Positions 6,950 through 16,898 of a stretch of 64,000 bases of DNA are shown here, in pieces. The notes beneath the pieces are model-generated. The model did no database searches and had not been told where the DNA came from. It saw only the letters and a list, made by a program, of their open reading frames with translations. The stretch comes from Methylobacterium sp. FF17 (GTDB lineage: Bacteria; Pseudomonadota; Alphaproteobacteria; Rhizobiales; Beijerinckiaceae). The first letter of the stretch is position 1. Each line of letters begins with the position of its first letter. The DNA is taken from the NCBI RefSeq assembly GCF_025813715.1, contig NZ_CP107532.1, forward strand, positions 1,736,001 through 1,800,000, read 5' to 3'. The translations under genes and the position numbers were made by a program.

Positions 6950-8041
6950 TCAGGCCCCGGGGGCCGGGACCCAACCCTGCAATTCGCGCCGGACGACGTT
7001 CTCGATCACCCGCATGCCGAGGTCGCTGTCGTTGAGGCAGGGAATGTAGGCGAAGTGCTCGCCGCCATTGTCCTCGAAGTAGTGGCGGTTCTCGCCGTCG
7101 AGCTCCTCCAGGGTTTCGAGGCAGTCGGCGGTGAAGCCCGGGGCCACGATCGCCATGCGCTTGACGCCGCTTTTGGCCAGTTCCTGCACGGTCTCGTCGG
7201 TGTAGGGGCGCAGCCATTCCTCGTTGCCGAAGCGCGACTGGAAGGTGGTGCGCATCTTGTCCGTCGAGAAGCCGAGCGCCTCGCGGATCAGGCGCCCGGT
7301 CTTCACGCACTGGCAGTGATAGGGGTCGCCCTTGAGGAGGTAGCTCTTGGGCACCCCGTGGAACGAGGTCAGGATCACCTCCGGCTCGAAGTCGAGCTTG
7401 GCCAGCCCCTCGCGGATCGAGGTCGCCATCGCCTCGATGTAGACGGGATCGTCGTGGTAGGGGGCCGAGACGCGCACGGTGGGCTGCCAGCGCATCTGCA
7501 TCAGGGCCTTGAAGGCCTGGTCGCAGGCGGTGGCCGAGGTCGCGGCGGCGTATTGCGGATAGAGCGGCACCAGCAGGATGCGGTCGCAGCCCTGGTCGAG
7601 GAGCGCCTGGAGGCGCAGGGCGACCTCCGGCTTGCCGTAGCGCATGGCCCAGTCGACCACCACGGAATCGCCCATCGCCGCCTGCAGCCGCTCGGCCTGG
7701 CCCCGGGTGATGGTCTTCAGCGGGCCCTCGTCGCGCTCGTTGTTCCAGACGCTCGCATAGTCGCGGCCCTTCGGCCCCGGGCGCTTGGTCAGGATGACGA
7801 GGTTGAGCAGCGGCCACCAGATCAGGCGCGGCACCTCGATGACCCGGCGGTCGGAGAGGAATTCCTTGAGGTAGCGGCGCATCGGCCAGTAGCTCGTGCC
7901 CTCCGGCGTGCCGAGGTTCATCAGGAGCACGCCGACGCGGCCCCAGCGCACGGGCGGGTGTTCGGCCGGGAGAGGGCCGTGTCCGGGGGCCTTGAGCGAC
8001 AGGCCACCCTGCGGGGACGGCGGTGCGACGCGTTCGTTCAT
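6950..8041 (-). CDS. hemH: Ferrochelatase
   Basis: Inserts Fe2+ into protoporphyrin IX, the last step of protoheme synthesis. The 363-residue product has VGVLLMNLGTPEG near the N-terminus and the catalytic block EVILTSFHGVPKSYLLKGDPYHCQC, where the His of SFHGVP is the conserved metal-inserting residue. The C-terminal PGFTADCLETLEELDGENRHYF is also diagnostic. The first 28 or so residues are a non-conserved Pro/Gly-rich leader, so translation could begin later, at a GTG or ATG near VRWGRVGVLLMNLG. It is transcribed towards hisZ but separated by about 160 bp, and divergent from the methyltransferase gene at 8180. Confidence 0.96.
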   Translation of the reverse strand: MNERVAPPSPQGGLSLKAPGHGPLPAEHPPVRWGRVGVLLMNLGTPEGTSYWPMRRYLKEFLSDRRVIEVPRLIWWPLLNLVILTKRPGPKGRDYASVWNNERDEGPLKTITRGQAERLQAAMGDSVVVDWAMRYGKPEVALRLQALLDQGCDRILLVPLYPQYAAATSATACDQAFKALMQMRWQPTVRVSAPYHDDPVYIEAMATSIREGLAKLDFEPEVILTSFHGVPKSYLLKGDPYHCQCVKTGRLIREALGFSTDKMRTTFQSRFGNEEWLRPYTDETVQELAKSGVKRMAIVAPGFTADCLETLEELDGENRHYFEDNGGEHFAYIPCLNDSDLGMRVIENVVRRELQGWVPAPGA

Positions 8042-8179
8042 CGGGTTTCCGTATCGCTCCCGTGAGGGAGCGCCTGAGGTCGGCGGGCCAGAAGCGGGTT
8101 CGGGACAGGTTGTGTCCCGGGGGATATCTATCTAGAGCACGGAGCCTTCCAGCGACCTCGCGATGGATGAAGGCGCGAC

Positions 8180-9133
8180 ATGCCGTCTCCCCGGTACTTC
8201 TTCAACCACTTCATGCCCTTCACGGGGTATCCCTATACGGGGGCGCCGACCTCCTGCAATCTCTGCGGATCGTCGGATTCCGTGACGATCGCCGAGAGCG
8301 ACCGTCGCCTGAAGCGGCTCAAATCCATCGCCTGCACCCAGTGCGGACTGATTCGCACCGACCCGATGCCGACCCCGGCGGAACTGGCGGATTACTATGC
8401 CACGGCCTACCGGGCCGATTACCAGCTCGCCTTCGCGGGCGGTCCGCCCCGCGTCCACCTCAAGCGCTCGGCCCGCGAGGCCGCCGGCCGCGCCGAATTG
8501 CTGGCGCCCAAGCTGAAGCCCGGCGCCCGCGTCCTCGATTTCGGCTCGGGGTCCGGCGAGTTCCTGGCCGAGGCCCGCGCCCGGGGCTGCGAGGCCATCG
8601 GCGTCGAGCCGGGGCGGGACTACGCCAGCTACGCCCGTACGCATCACGGCGTCGAGGTGCTGGACGATGCCGACGACGAGCGCTTCCCGAAGGCGCATTT
8701 CGACGTCATCACCACCCGCCACGTGCTGGAGCACCTGCGCGACCCGGCCGACGTGATGGAGCGCCTGTCCCGCTGGCTCAAGCCCGACGGCGTGCTCTTC
8801 GCCGCCGTGCCCGACATGGCCACCACCGGAAAGCCGCCGCACGAGCGCTTCCACTTCGCCCATGTCCACGGCTTCGTGCGCGAGACCTTCGACCTCACCG
8901 CCCGCCGGGCCGGCCTCGTGCCCCACCCGGATTACCCGCGCGAGAACACCACGGTGGTCTATGCCAAGACCGACGCGCCGCCGGTGGCGCTCGCCTGCCC
9001 CGGCCTCGCCGCACGCCTGGCCGTGGACCTGAAGCCGATGCCACCGGCGGTCTTCCTCGCCTCCGGCGCCTGGCTCTGGCCCATGGTCCGTCGCAACGCC
9101 AAGGCCGTGCGCGACACCTTCGTGTCGCGCTGA
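8180..9133 (+). CDS. Class I SAM-dependent methyltransferase with N-terminal Cys4 motif
   Basis: A 317-residue protein. Residues 26-54 hold C-N-L-C and C-T-Q-C pairs, a zinc-ribbon-like arrangement seen at the front of C-methyltransferase/hypothetical methyltransferase families. The SAM-binding motif I is VLDFGSGSGEFLAEA (about residue 117), followed by an acidic motif II (GVEPG) and RHVLEHLRDPADVM, typical of Methyltransf_23 proteins. The substrate is not evident; relatives modify sugars or small molecules. An RBS-like GAAGG lies about 8 bases before the ATG. No linked pathway gene is nearby. Confidence 0.85.
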   Translation: MPSPRYFFNHFMPFTGYPYTGAPTSCNLCGSSDSVTIAESDRRLKRLKSIACTQCGLIRTDPMPTPAELADYYATAYRADYQLAFAGGPPRVHLKRSAREAAGRAELLAPKLKPGARVLDFGSGSGEFLAEARARGCEAIGVEPGRDYASYARTHHGVEVLDDADDERFPKAHFDVITTRHVLEHLRDPADVMERLSRWLKPDGVLFAAVPDMATTGKPPHERFHFAHVHGFVRETFDLTARRAGLVPHPDYPRENTTVVYAKTDAPPVALACPGLAARLAVDLKPMPPAVFLASGAWLWPMVRRNAKAVRDTFVSR

Positions 9134-9315
9134 CGGTGCCGGTCGACCCGGCCGGCGCTCCCCGGAGCGTCGGGAACATGACCCTGGCGTGACAGCCGGA
9201 CGCGAGCTTCGCGCGCCCCGTCCCGGCTGTCGTAGCGCCTTCGTGAACCACACCTTAGAACAGCCTGAGCGTAGGGGCGGCACCCGGCCGCCCGGCCCCC
9301 GTCGAGACCGCTTCC

Positions 9316-10842
9316 ATGTCGCGCCCCAACCGCCGTCAGACCCTCGGTTTCGGTCTTGGAGCGGGGCTCGCCCTCGGCGCGGGCGGCGCCGAGGCCGCGC
9401 CGGCCCCGACGCCCGATCCCACCTTCACCCTGCTCCTCGTCAACGACCTCTACCAGATGTCCGAGGTCGACGGCCGGGGCGGCTTCGCGCGGCTGGCCGC
9501 CATCGTGAAGGCCGAACGGGCGCGCGGCGTGCCGATGCTCTACGCCCATGCGGGCGACACGCTCTCGCCCTCGCTGATGTCGGGGTTCGATCGCGGCGCG
9601 CACATCGTCGAACTCCTCAACATCGCGCCCCCGGACGTGTTCGTGCCGGGCAACCACGAGTTCGACTTCGGGCCCGCGATCTTCCTGCGGCGCATGGACG
9701 AGGCGACGTTCCCGGTGCTCGCCGCCAACCTGCGCGACGGGCGGGGTCAGCTCCTCCCGGGCCTGCGCGACCGCATGGTGGTGACGCTCGGCGGCCTGCG
9801 CGTCGGCGTGGTGGGGATCGCGCTCGCGAGCACGCCGGAGAAGTCGCAGGCCGGCGACCTGCGCTTCGGACCCGAGATCGAGGCGCTGTCCCGCGAGGTG
9901 CAGGCCCTGCGCGCCGAGGGCGTCGACCTCGTGGTGGGGGTCTGCCACACCGACCGGGCCACCGACGACGCCATCGTGGCCGCGCGCCTCGTGGACATCC
10001 TGCTCTCGGGCCACGACCACGACCTCGTGCTGCGCTACGACGGCCAGACCGCCATGGTCGAATCGAGCTTCGACGCCCATTACGTCACGGCGATCGACAT
10101 CACCGCGAGCGTCGGTGGCACCGGCAAGGACCGCCGCGTGGCCTGGCGCCCGAGCTTCCGGGTGCACGACTCGGCGACGGTCACCCCGGACCCGGAGACC
10201 CTGGCGCTGGTGCGGCGCTTCGAGACCCGTCTGTCGAGCGAACTCGACGTGCCGGTGGGGACGATCCGCGCGCCGCTGGACAGCCGGATCGCCTCGGTGC
10301 GGGTCCGGGAAGCGAGCTTCGGCAGCCTCGTCGCCGATGCGATGCGGGCCGCGACGGGCGCCGAGATCGCCCTGATGAATGGCGGCGGCATCCGGGGCAA
10401 CCGGTTCTATCCGGCCGAGACCACCCTGACCCGCCGCGATGTCCTCACCGAACTGCCCTTCGGCAACTCCCTGGTGACGGTCTCGCTGACGGGTGCGCAG
10501 ATCCGGCGCCTGCTCGAAGGGACGCTCGCCGATTGGGGCCGCCCGGCCGGACGCTTTCCCCATGTCTCCGGCCTCGTCCTCACCGTCGATCCCGGCGCGC
10601 CGGTGGGTTCGCGGATCGTCGCCATGACGGTGGCGGGGGCAGCGCTGGAGCCGGACCGGACCTACACCGTGGCGGCGAACAACTTCCTCTACGATGGCGG
10701 CAACGGCTACGGCGAACTCGCCCGGGGCCGGACCCTGGTGGGCCGCACCGACGGACAACTCGTGGCCAACGCGGTCATGGCCTATATCCAGGCCCACGCG
10801 CCGCTCCCGGCCCCCGCCGAAGGGCGCATCCTGGTCCGCTGA
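9316..10842 (+). CDS. 5'-nucleotidase/UshA-type metallophosphoesterase, exported
   Basis: A 508-residue two-domain protein. It starts with a twin-arginine-like leader (PNRRQTLGFGLGAGLALGAGGAEA), suggesting Tat export to the periplasm. The N-terminal calcineurin-like domain has D44 in NDLYQM, D81 in AGDT, GNHE at 112-115 and GHDHD; the first metal motif reads D-x-Y instead of the usual D-x-H. The C-terminal 5_nucleotid_C domain carries MNGGGIRG and the NNFLYDGGNGY substrate loop. It probably hydrolyses nucleotides outside the cytoplasm to release phosphate and nucleosides. Its stop overlaps the start of the downstream glycosylase gene (TGATG). Confidence 0.9.
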   Translation: MSRPNRRQTLGFGLGAGLALGAGGAEAAPAPTPDPTFTLLLVNDLYQMSEVDGRGGFARLAAIVKAERARGVPMLYAHAGDTLSPSLMSGFDRGAHIVELLNIAPPDVFVPGNHEFDFGPAIFLRRMDEATFPVLAANLRDGRGQLLPGLRDRMVVTLGGLRVGVVGIALASTPEKSQAGDLRFGPEIEALSREVQALRAEGVDLVVGVCHTDRATDDAIVAARLVDILLSGHDHDLVLRYDGQTAMVESSFDAHYVTAIDITASVGGTGKDRRVAWRPSFRVHDSATVTPDPETLALVRRFETRLSSELDVPVGTIRAPLDSRIASVRVREASFGSLVADAMRAATGAEIALMNGGGIRGNRFYPAETTLTRRDVLTELPFGNSLVTVSLTGAQIRRLLEGTLADWGRPAGRFPHVSGLVLTVDPGAPVGSRIVAMTVAGAALEPDRTYTVAANNFLYDGGNGYGELARGRTLVGRTDGQLVANAVMAYIQAHAPLPAPAEGRILVR

Positions 10843-11537
10843 TGCCCGACGCCCCCGTCGCCGACGCCCTCGCCCGGTTCAAACGCTCCGGTTCGCCCTG
10901 GCTCGTCCTGCCGTTCTTCGCGGACGGCGCCGCCGAGGCGGTGGCCGCCAAGGTGGATGCCCGTATCGCGGCGGGGGCCACCGTGCTGCCGGCGCCCGCC
11001 GACATCTTCAACGCCCTCACCCTGACTCCGCTCGATCGCGTGAAGGTCGTCATCCTCGGCCAAGATCCCTACCCGACCCCCGGCGACGCCAACGGCCTCG
11101 CCTTCTCGTATGTCGGCCCGCGCCGGCTGCCCGCCTCCCTCAAGGTGATCCTGGCCGAGCTGACCGAGCCCGCCGCGAAGCCCGCCTCGGGCGACCTGAC
11201 CCCCTGGGCCCGGCAGGGCGTCCTCCTCCTCAACGCCGCCCTCACGGTGGAGGCCGGCAAGGCCGGCGCGCACCTGCGCCTCGGCTGGTCGGCCCTCACG
11301 GATCAGGCGGTGGCGGCGGTCTCCGCCCGTGCCGAGCCCGCGGTCTTCCTGCTCTGGGGGGCGCAGGCGCGGTCCCGCGCCGCCCTCGTCGACACCGGGC
11401 GGCACGGCGTGATCGAGACGGGCCATCCCTCTCCCCTCAATCGCGCCCGGGACTTTCCGGGCTCGCGCCCCTTCGACGCCGCCAATGCCTGGCTGGAGGC
11501 GCGGGGCCTCACCCCCATCGACTGGCGCCTCGGCTGA
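10842..11537 (+). CDS. ung: Uracil-DNA glycosylase, family 1
   Basis: The 231-residue product removes uracil from DNA by hydrolysing the N-glycosidic bond. Catalytic Asp75 sits in GQDPYPTPGDANGLAFS, and the HPSPLNRARDFPG motif provides the catalytic His and minor-groove loop. The usual GQDPYH reads GQDPYP here. LLLNAALTVEAGKAGAH is the conserved LLLN block. Its ATG overlaps the stop of the 5'-nucleotidase gene, so the two are coupled in translation although one is exported and the other acts on DNA. Family assignment is secure; the symbol follows the family. Confidence 0.92.
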   Translation: MPDAPVADALARFKRSGSPWLVLPFFADGAAEAVAAKVDARIAAGATVLPAPADIFNALTLTPLDRVKVVILGQDPYPTPGDANGLAFSYVGPRRLPASLKVILAELTEPAAKPASGDLTPWARQGVLLLNAALTVEAGKAGAHLRLGWSALTDQAVAAVSARAEPAVFLLWGAQARSRAALVDTGRHGVIETGHPSPLNRARDFPGSRPFDAANAWLEARGLTPIDWRLG

Positions 11538-11692
11538 TCCCGTCGCGCGGTGCCGGGCGGAAGCCCCGATGCGCCCTCAGCGGGGAAATCGACCGATCTG
11601 GGATGAGGCGATCGGTTTGACGACGCGTCGCCTCGATCTATGTCAGGCCTCGAAGCGGAGCCTAAGAATCCGCGACCGAGGAAACACCAACC

Positions 11693-12088
11693 ATGTCTCT
11701 GCGTCTCATGCTGGCCGCGTGCCTCCTGTTGCCGGTCTCGGCCCAGGCCCAGATCCGCAACGCGCCCTCGCCCCGCGCCCTGGAATTCTCCGCCTACATC
11801 TTCGCGGCCTCCAACGTGTGCGGATACCGCATCGGCACCGAGGAGTTCGACGGGCTGCTGGAGAAGCAGAACGTGCGCGCCGCCGATGTCGGACCGCGCG
11901 GTCCGTTCGGGGGCCGCGTGCAGACCATGTTCGCGCTGATGTCCAACCAGATGCAGCTCAACCGCGAGAAGGCCTGTCTGGCGGTCGCCGGCGAGTACGG
12001 CCCCGAGGGTACCATTCACAAGAACGTCCTGTTGCCGGCGCCCGGCATCGATGCCCCGGCCCCGGGTGATGTAAAGCCGGCGCAATAA
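11693..12088 (+). CDS. Secreted protein of unknown function
   Basis: A 131-residue protein with a Sec signal peptide (MSLRLMLAACLLLPVSAQAQ) and a mature region with two Cys (ASNVCGY and REKACLA) that may pair. I do not recognise the family. The mature protein is mostly helical-looking with a Pro-rich, disordered C-terminus (LLPAPGIDAPAPGDVKPAQ). The gene stands alone, 155 bp after the glycosylase gene and 169 bp before rlmN. The signal peptide and codon use typical of the window support it as real. Confidence 0.7.
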   Translation: MSLRLMLAACLLLPVSAQAQIRNAPSPRALEFSAYIFAASNVCGYRIGTEEFDGLLEKQNVRAADVGPRGPFGGRVQTMFALMSNQMQLNREKACLAVAGEYGPEGTIHKNVLLPAPGIDAPAPGDVKPAQ

Positions 12089-12257
12089 ATTACTTTCCAT
12101 TTGAAATGAAACGGGTGTGCGGGGCTGTAGGGCGCGACGGGGTGACGGAGAAGGAGCCTGTCGTCCCATGATCCAGGGACAGCCCCGCCCCGCAGTCGCG
12201 TTTCCGCCCCGGATCCCCTATATCGGAGCCATTCCGGTCCGAAGGTTATCCCCGATC

Positions 12258-13547
12258 ATGGCGACGGCGTCGTTCGACACCGCCCGGCGCGACACGAGCG
12301 CCGTTCCCGCAATTGAGAAGCTGCCCGAGTTCGAGCCGCAGACGCCGCCGCTCGGGCGCGCTTCCCTCGTGGGGCTCACCCGTGAGCAGTTGAAAGCCCG
12401 GCTCGGCGCTATCGGCGTCTCCGAGCGCGAGCAGCGCATGCGCTCCGGCCAGATCTGGCACTGGCTCAACGTGCGCGGCGCCAAGGCCTTCGACGAGATG
12501 ACCAATGTCGGCAAGGGCCTGAAGGCCCAGCTGGCGGACGCCTACACCCTCGACCGGCCGGAGGTGATCACCGAGCAGGTCTCGCGGGACGGCACCCGCA
12601 AGTGGCTGATGCGCATGGCCCCCACGGGCAAGCACGACCACAATCGCGGCGCCGAGATCGAGTGCGTCTACATTCCGGGGCGCGGGCGCGGCACCCTCTG
12701 CGTCTCGAGCCAGGTCGGCTGCACCCTGACCTGCTCGTTCTGCCACACCGGCACCCAGCGCCTCGTGCGCAACCTGACGGCGGCCGAAATCACCGCGCAG
12801 GTCGTGGTGGCCCGCGACCATCTCAACGACTGGGCCGGGCAGAACCCCACCGCCCCGGGCGAGGACGAGACCCGGCGCAAGGTCACCAACATCGTGTTCA
12901 TGGGCATGGGTGAGCCTCTCTACAATCTCGACAACGTCGTGGACGCGGTCGGGGTGATGGCCGACCAGGAGGGGCTGGGCCTCTCCCGCCGCCGGATCAC
13001 GGTCTCGACCTCCGGCGTCGTGCCGCAGATGCAGCGCCTCGGCGACGAGGCCCACGCCATGCTGGCGATCTCGCTCCACGCGGTGCGCGACGACCTGCGC
13101 GACACCCTCGTGCCCCTGAACCGGAAGTATCCGCTCGCCGAACTGCTCGCGGCCTGCCGCGCCTATCCGGGCCTCAACAACGCCCGGCGCATCACCTTCG
13201 AGTACGTGATGCTGAAGGGCATCAACGACACGGACGCGGATGCCCGCGAACTCGTGCGCCTGCTCAAGGGGATCCCGGCCAAGATCAACCTGATCCCGTT
13301 CAACCCCTGGCCGGGCAGCGTCTACGAATGCTCGGATTGGGAGCGGATCGAACGCTTCTCGGAGATTGTCTACGAGGCCGGCTACGCCTCGCCGGTGCGC
13401 ACCCCGCGCGGGCGCGACATCCTGGCGGCCTGCGGCCAGCTCAAGAGCGAGACCGAGAAGCTGCGCGCCCGCGCCCGGATGATGCTGGAGGACGGCATCG
13501 GCGCCGAGGGCGTCTATGCGGGTGCCGACGACGGCGACGAAGACTGA
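12258..13547 (+). CDS. rlmN: Dual-specificity 23S rRNA/tRNA adenine-C2 methyltransferase RlmN
   Basis: A 429-residue radical-SAM enzyme that methylates C2 of A2503 in 23S rRNA and A37 in some tRNAs. The 4Fe-4S motif CTLTCSFC (C-x3-C-x2-C) is present, as are MGMGEPLYN and the C-terminal [14 protein letters not shown], where the Cys is the conserved methyl-carrying/resolving residue near the end. The N-terminal extension of about 40 residues is family-variable. I chose the ATG at 12258; a 47-codon upstream extension is not conserved-looking. The gene for a membrane protein overlaps its 3' end by 32 bases. Confidence 0.96.
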   Translation: MATASFDTARRDTSAVPAIEKLPEFEPQTPPLGRASLVGLTREQLKARLGAIGVSEREQRMRSGQIWHWLNVRGAKAFDEMTNVGKGLKAQLADAYTLDRPEVITEQVSRDGTRKWLMRMAPTGKHDHNRGAEIECVYIPGRGRGTLCVSSQVGCTLTCSFCHTGTQRLVRNLTAAEITAQVVVARDHLNDWAGQNPTAPGEDETRRKVTNIVFMGMGEPLYNLDNVVDAVGVMADQEGLGLSRRRITVSTSGVVPQMQRLGDEAHAMLAISLHAVRDDLRDTLVPLNRKYPLAELLAACRAYPGLNNARRITFEYVMLKGINDTDADARELVRLLKGIPAKINLIPFNPWPGSVYECSDWERIERFSEIVYEAGYASPVRTPRGRDILAACGQLKSETEKLRARARMMLEDGIGAEGVYAGADDGDED

Positions 13548-14061
13548 CGGGCGGGTGCGCTTCCTCGGGCACCTCTTCGTCGCGGGCCTCGCGCTGATCC
13601 TGGCGATCCCGTGCGGGGCCGCCGTGCTCGCCTTCGGGGCGATGCTCGATCCGGCCACCAGCGAGACCCTCTCGCGCCTCGGCCTCGTCGGGCTGTTCTC
13701 GGGGCTCGAGGACCTCGCCTCGGGGATCGGTCCCGAGACCCTGCTCTTCGCGCTGGCCGCTCTCGCCCGCGCGCTGTTCGTGCTCCTCGTGGTGCCGCCC
13801 GTCCTCGTGGCGGTCCTCGGCGGCGCCCTGAACTGGCGCGCCGCCACCTGGTACGGGGCCGGCACCGGACTCCTCACCGCCGGGGTGCCCTGGTTCGCGC
13901 GGGGTCTGGCGCGGACCGGGCCGAGCCCCGACGCCCTGATGCTGGAGGGCCGCATCACCGCCGTGCTGTTCCTCACCGGCGCGGCTTCGGGCCTCGTCTA
14001 CTGGCTGATCGCCGGCCGGCATTCCGGCGCCCCGTCCCCCCCCGATACCGGACGCGCCTGA
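13516..14061 (+). CDS. Small integral membrane protein of unknown function
   Basis: A 181-residue protein with about four strongly hydrophobic segments (residues 17-43, 70-100, 108-122 and 145-165). I do not recognise a family. The ATG lies inside the rlmN 3' end in another frame, overlapping by 32 bases, which suggests translational coupling with rlmN. It ends 4 bases before the gamma-glutamyltransferase start. Reality is supported by clean hydrophobic periodicity and tight packing between neighbours. Confidence 0.7.
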   Translation: MRVPTTATKTDGRVRFLGHLFVAGLALILAIPCGAAVLAFGAMLDPATSETLSRLGLVGLFSGLEDLASGIGPETLLFALAALARALFVLLVVPPVLVAVLGGALNWRAATWYGAGTGLLTAGVPWFARGLARTGPSPDALMLEGRITAVLFLTGAASGLVYWLIAGRHSGAPSPPDTGRA

Positions 14062-14065
14062 TCCC

Positions 14066-15799
14066 ATGCGGCTCACCCTCCTGCGCACCCTCGCCCTGGT
14101 TCTGGCCGCCACGGGGCCGGGCCTCGCGCAGGGGGTGCCCGAGCCGCCCCCGATCCAGTCCGACGATGCACGCCTGCTCCCGGTGCTGGGCGCCCACGGC
14201 ATGGTCTCCTCGCAGGAGGCGCAGGCCACCCGGGTCGGCGTCGAGATCCTGAAGGCGGGCGGAAACGCCATCGACGCCGCCGTGGCGGTGGGCTTCGCGC
14301 TGGCCGTGACGTTGCCGCGCGCGGGCAACCTCGGCGGCGGCGGCTTCATGATGATCCACCGCGCGGGCGGCGACGAGACCATCGCCCTCGATTACCGCGA
14401 GACCGCCCCGGCCGCCGCCCGCTCGGACATGTTCCTCGACGCGAAGGGCGAGCCCGACCGCGCCGCCTCCACCCGCACCGGCAAGGCGGTGGGCGTACCC
14501 GGCACCGTGCGGGGTCTCGCCGAGGCGCACCGCCTCTACGGCTCGGGCCGCTTCGCGCTCGCCGACCTGATCGCCCCGGCGGAGAAACTCGCCCGCACGG
14601 GCATCCCGGTGGAATCGGGTCTGGCCGACTCGCTGCCCCGCGCCGCCGGCCTGCTCGGCCGCTGGCCCGCCTCGCGAAAGATCTTCTTTGCCGGTGAGCG
14701 ACCCCTGCAGCGCGGCGAGCGGCTGGTCCAGGCGGATCTGGCCGAGACGCTGGCGGCCATCGCCAAATCCGGCCCCGACGCCTTCCACACCGGGCCCATC
14801 GCCGAGCGCATCGCCGCCGCCGTGCGCGAGGCCGGCGGCGTGATGACGGCCGAGGATCTCGCCGCCTACCGCCCGGTGATCCGCGAGCCCGTGCGGGGCA
14901 ACTACCGGGGTTACGCCATCGCCTCGATGCCGCCCCCGAGCTCGGGCGGCATCCACCTCCTCGAGATCCTCAACGTGCTGGAAGGCTTCGACCTCGCCCG
15001 CATGGGCGCCGGCAGCGCGGAGGCGCTCCATATCCTGGCCGAGGCGATGAAGCCGGCCTATGCCGACCGTGCGACCTGGCTCGGCGACCCGGCCCGCACG
15101 CAGGTACCGGTGGAGGGGCTGATCGCCAAGCCCTATGCCGAGACCCTGCGCGCCGCCATCGATCCCGCCCGCGCCCGGCCCGCCGCCGAGGTCAAGGCCG
15201 GCGATCCCCTGCCCTTCGAATCCGACCAGACCACGCATTTCTCCGTGGTGGACGCGGAGGGCAACGCGGTGGCGAACACCACCACCCTGAACTTCTCCTA
15301 CGGGCTCGGCCTCGTGGCCGAGGGCACCGGCGTGCTCCTGAACAACGAGATGGACGATTTCTCGGCCAAGCCCGGCGCCCTCAACGCCTACGGCCTCGTC
15401 GGCAGCGTGGCGAATGCGGTGGCGCCCGGCGCCCGGCCGCTCTCCTCCATGACCCCCGCCTTCGTGTTCCGGGACGGCCGGCTCGTGCTGGTGACGGGCA
15501 GCCCGGGCGGCAGCCGCATCATCTCGACGGTGCTGCAGGTCATCGTCAACCTCATCGATTTCCGCATGAACCTCGCCGAGGCGGTGGCCGCGCCGCGCAT
15601 CCACCACCAGTGGCAACCGGACGTGCTGATGGCCGAAGAGGGCCTTTCGCCCGACACCCTGGCGCTGCTCCGGGCGCGCGGCCACCGGATCAAGGTGGGG
15701 GCGACCTCCGGCTCGGCCAATTCGATCCAGGCCGCCGACGGCCTGCTCGCCGGGGCGGCCGACCCACGCCAGCGCGGGACGCTGGCCGACGGTTACTGA
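14066..15799 (+). CDS. ggt: Gamma-glutamyltransferase (glutathione hydrolase)
   Basis: A 577-residue N-terminal-nucleophile hydrolase that cleaves the gamma-glutamyl bond of glutathione and conjugates, normally in the periplasm. It has a signal peptide (about residues 1-22, ending GLAQG), the GNLGGGGFMM substrate loop, and the autoprocessing site DQTTHFSVVD: T389 is predicted to be the new N-terminal Thr nucleophile after self-cleavage into large and small subunits. NNEMDDF and the PLSSMTPAFV and GSPGGSRI motifs follow as expected. It is probably co-transcribed with the overlapping rlmN/membrane-protein pair upstream. Confidence 0.95.
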   Translation: MRLTLLRTLALVLAATGPGLAQGVPEPPPIQSDDARLLPVLGAHGMVSSQEAQATRVGVEILKAGGNAIDAAVAVGFALAVTLPRAGNLGGGGFMMIHRAGGDETIALDYRETAPAAARSDMFLDAKGEPDRAASTRTGKAVGVPGTVRGLAEAHRLYGSGRFALADLIAPAEKLARTGIPVESGLADSLPRAAGLLGRWPASRKIFFAGERPLQRGERLVQADLAETLAAIAKSGPDAFHTGPIAERIAAAVREAGGVMTAEDLAAYRPVIREPVRGNYRGYAIASMPPPSSGGIHLLEILNVLEGFDLARMGAGSAEALHILAEAMKPAYADRATWLGDPARTQVPVEGLIAKPYAETLRAAIDPARARPAAEVKAGDPLPFESDQTTHFSVVDAEGNAVANTTTLNFSYGLGLVAEGTGVLLNNEMDDFSAKPGALNAYGLVGSVANAVAPGARPLSSMTPAFVFRDGRLVLVTGSPGGSRIISTVLQVIVNLIDFRMNLAEAVAAPRIHHQWQPDVLMAEEGLSPDTLALLRARGHRIKVGATSGSANSIQAADGLLAGAADPRQRGTLADGY

Positions 15800-15928
15800 G
15801 CGAAGCGGATCGACCGGAGCGCTGACGAGACCTGGGCGATCCGCCGGCTCGGATGGCCTGCGGCGGCGGCCCGCGCTACAGGGGAAACGGGTCGCGCCCC
15901 GTTCCGGGCTGTCTCCTCCGGGTTCCCG

Positions 15929-16714
15929 ATGCTCATCGTTCGTTCGCTCGCGTTCAATCTCGCTTTCTATGTCGCCACCACGATCATCGCGATCGGCGGC
16001 CTGCCGACCCTGCTGTCCCGGCGGGCGGTGATCCGCCTCGCGCAGCTCTGGGGCGGCGTCACCCTGTGGCTCCTGCGGGTGGTGGGCGGCATCACCGTGG
16101 AGTTCCGGGGCGTGGAGAACATTCCCCCCGGCCCCCTCCTGGTGGCGGCCAAGCACCAGTCGGCGCTGGAGACCCTCGCCCTCGTCACGGCCTTCCCGGA
16201 TTTCGCCTACATCCTGAAGCGCGAACTCCTCTGGATCCCGCTGATCGGCTGGTATCTCTCCCGCTCCGGCATGGTGGCCATCGACCGGAGCAAGGGCGCC
16301 CGGGCGATGAGCGCCATGAACGAGGCCGCCGCCGATGCGATCCGCGACGGCCGCCAGCTCATCATCTTCCCCGAAGGCACCCGTCGTGCGCCCTGGGCGC
16401 CCCCCGCCTACAAACTCGGCATCACCCACCTCTACGCCGCCCTCGGCGTGCCCTGCCTGCCGGTCGCCCTCAACACCGGCCTGCACTGGCCGCGCCGCCG
16501 GCTGGTGCGCCGCCCCGGGACCTCGGTGATCGAGTTCCTGGCCCCGATCGCTCCGGGCCTGGAGCGGGCCCGCTTCCTCGAAGTGGTGCAGGAGCGGATC
16601 GAGACCGCCTCGAACAGCCTCCTGGCCGCCGGACGCGCCGAACTCGCCGCAGGGGGACACGCCGTTCCGGACGCCGCTCCGGGGGCGGAGCGCAGCGGCT
16701 CGCGCGTCGTCTGA
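15929..16714 (+). CDS. PlsC-type 1-acyl-sn-glycerol-3-phosphate acyltransferase
   Basis: A 261-residue membrane-associated acyltransferase. Motif 1 reads KHQSALET, giving H-x4-E rather than the textbook H-x4-D; motif 3 FPEGTR and the P-V-A-L-N-T motif 4 are intact. N-terminal hydrophobic helices anchor it in the inner membrane. The expected reaction is acylation of lysophosphatidic acid to phosphatidic acid, but the family also includes lyso-ornithine-lipid acyltransferases (OlsA), which cannot be excluded. It lies 129 bp after ggt. Confidence 0.87.
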   Translation: MLIVRSLAFNLAFYVATTIIAIGGLPTLLSRRAVIRLAQLWGGVTLWLLRVVGGITVEFRGVENIPPGPLLVAAKHQSALETLALVTAFPDFAYILKRELLWIPLIGWYLSRSGMVAIDRSKGARAMSAMNEAAADAIRDGRQLIIFPEGTRRAPWAPPAYKLGITHLYAALGVPCLPVALNTGLHWPRRRLVRRPGTSVIEFLAPIAPGLERARFLEVVQERIETASNSLLAAGRAELAAGGHAVPDAAPGAERSGSRVV

Positions 16715-16898
16715 GCGCGCCGCGGCGGGACGCGAACGAAGCCGTGGACCCCCAATGGGACGCCACCCCCGCAGGCCGTCCGCGACGCGCCCGGCGCAGG
16801 TGTCGCGCGGCTGTCCGGCTTGTGGATAACTCCGTTCATCCCCATCTATCGGAGACGCGGGGCGTCGTCCTTGACGCCAACGAAACGTTAAGATTAAT

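Noticed and set aside
8959..10797. 612-codon minus-strand frame
   Set aside because: Antisense to the methyltransferase and 5'-nucleotidase genes, which have clear catalytic motifs on the plus strand.
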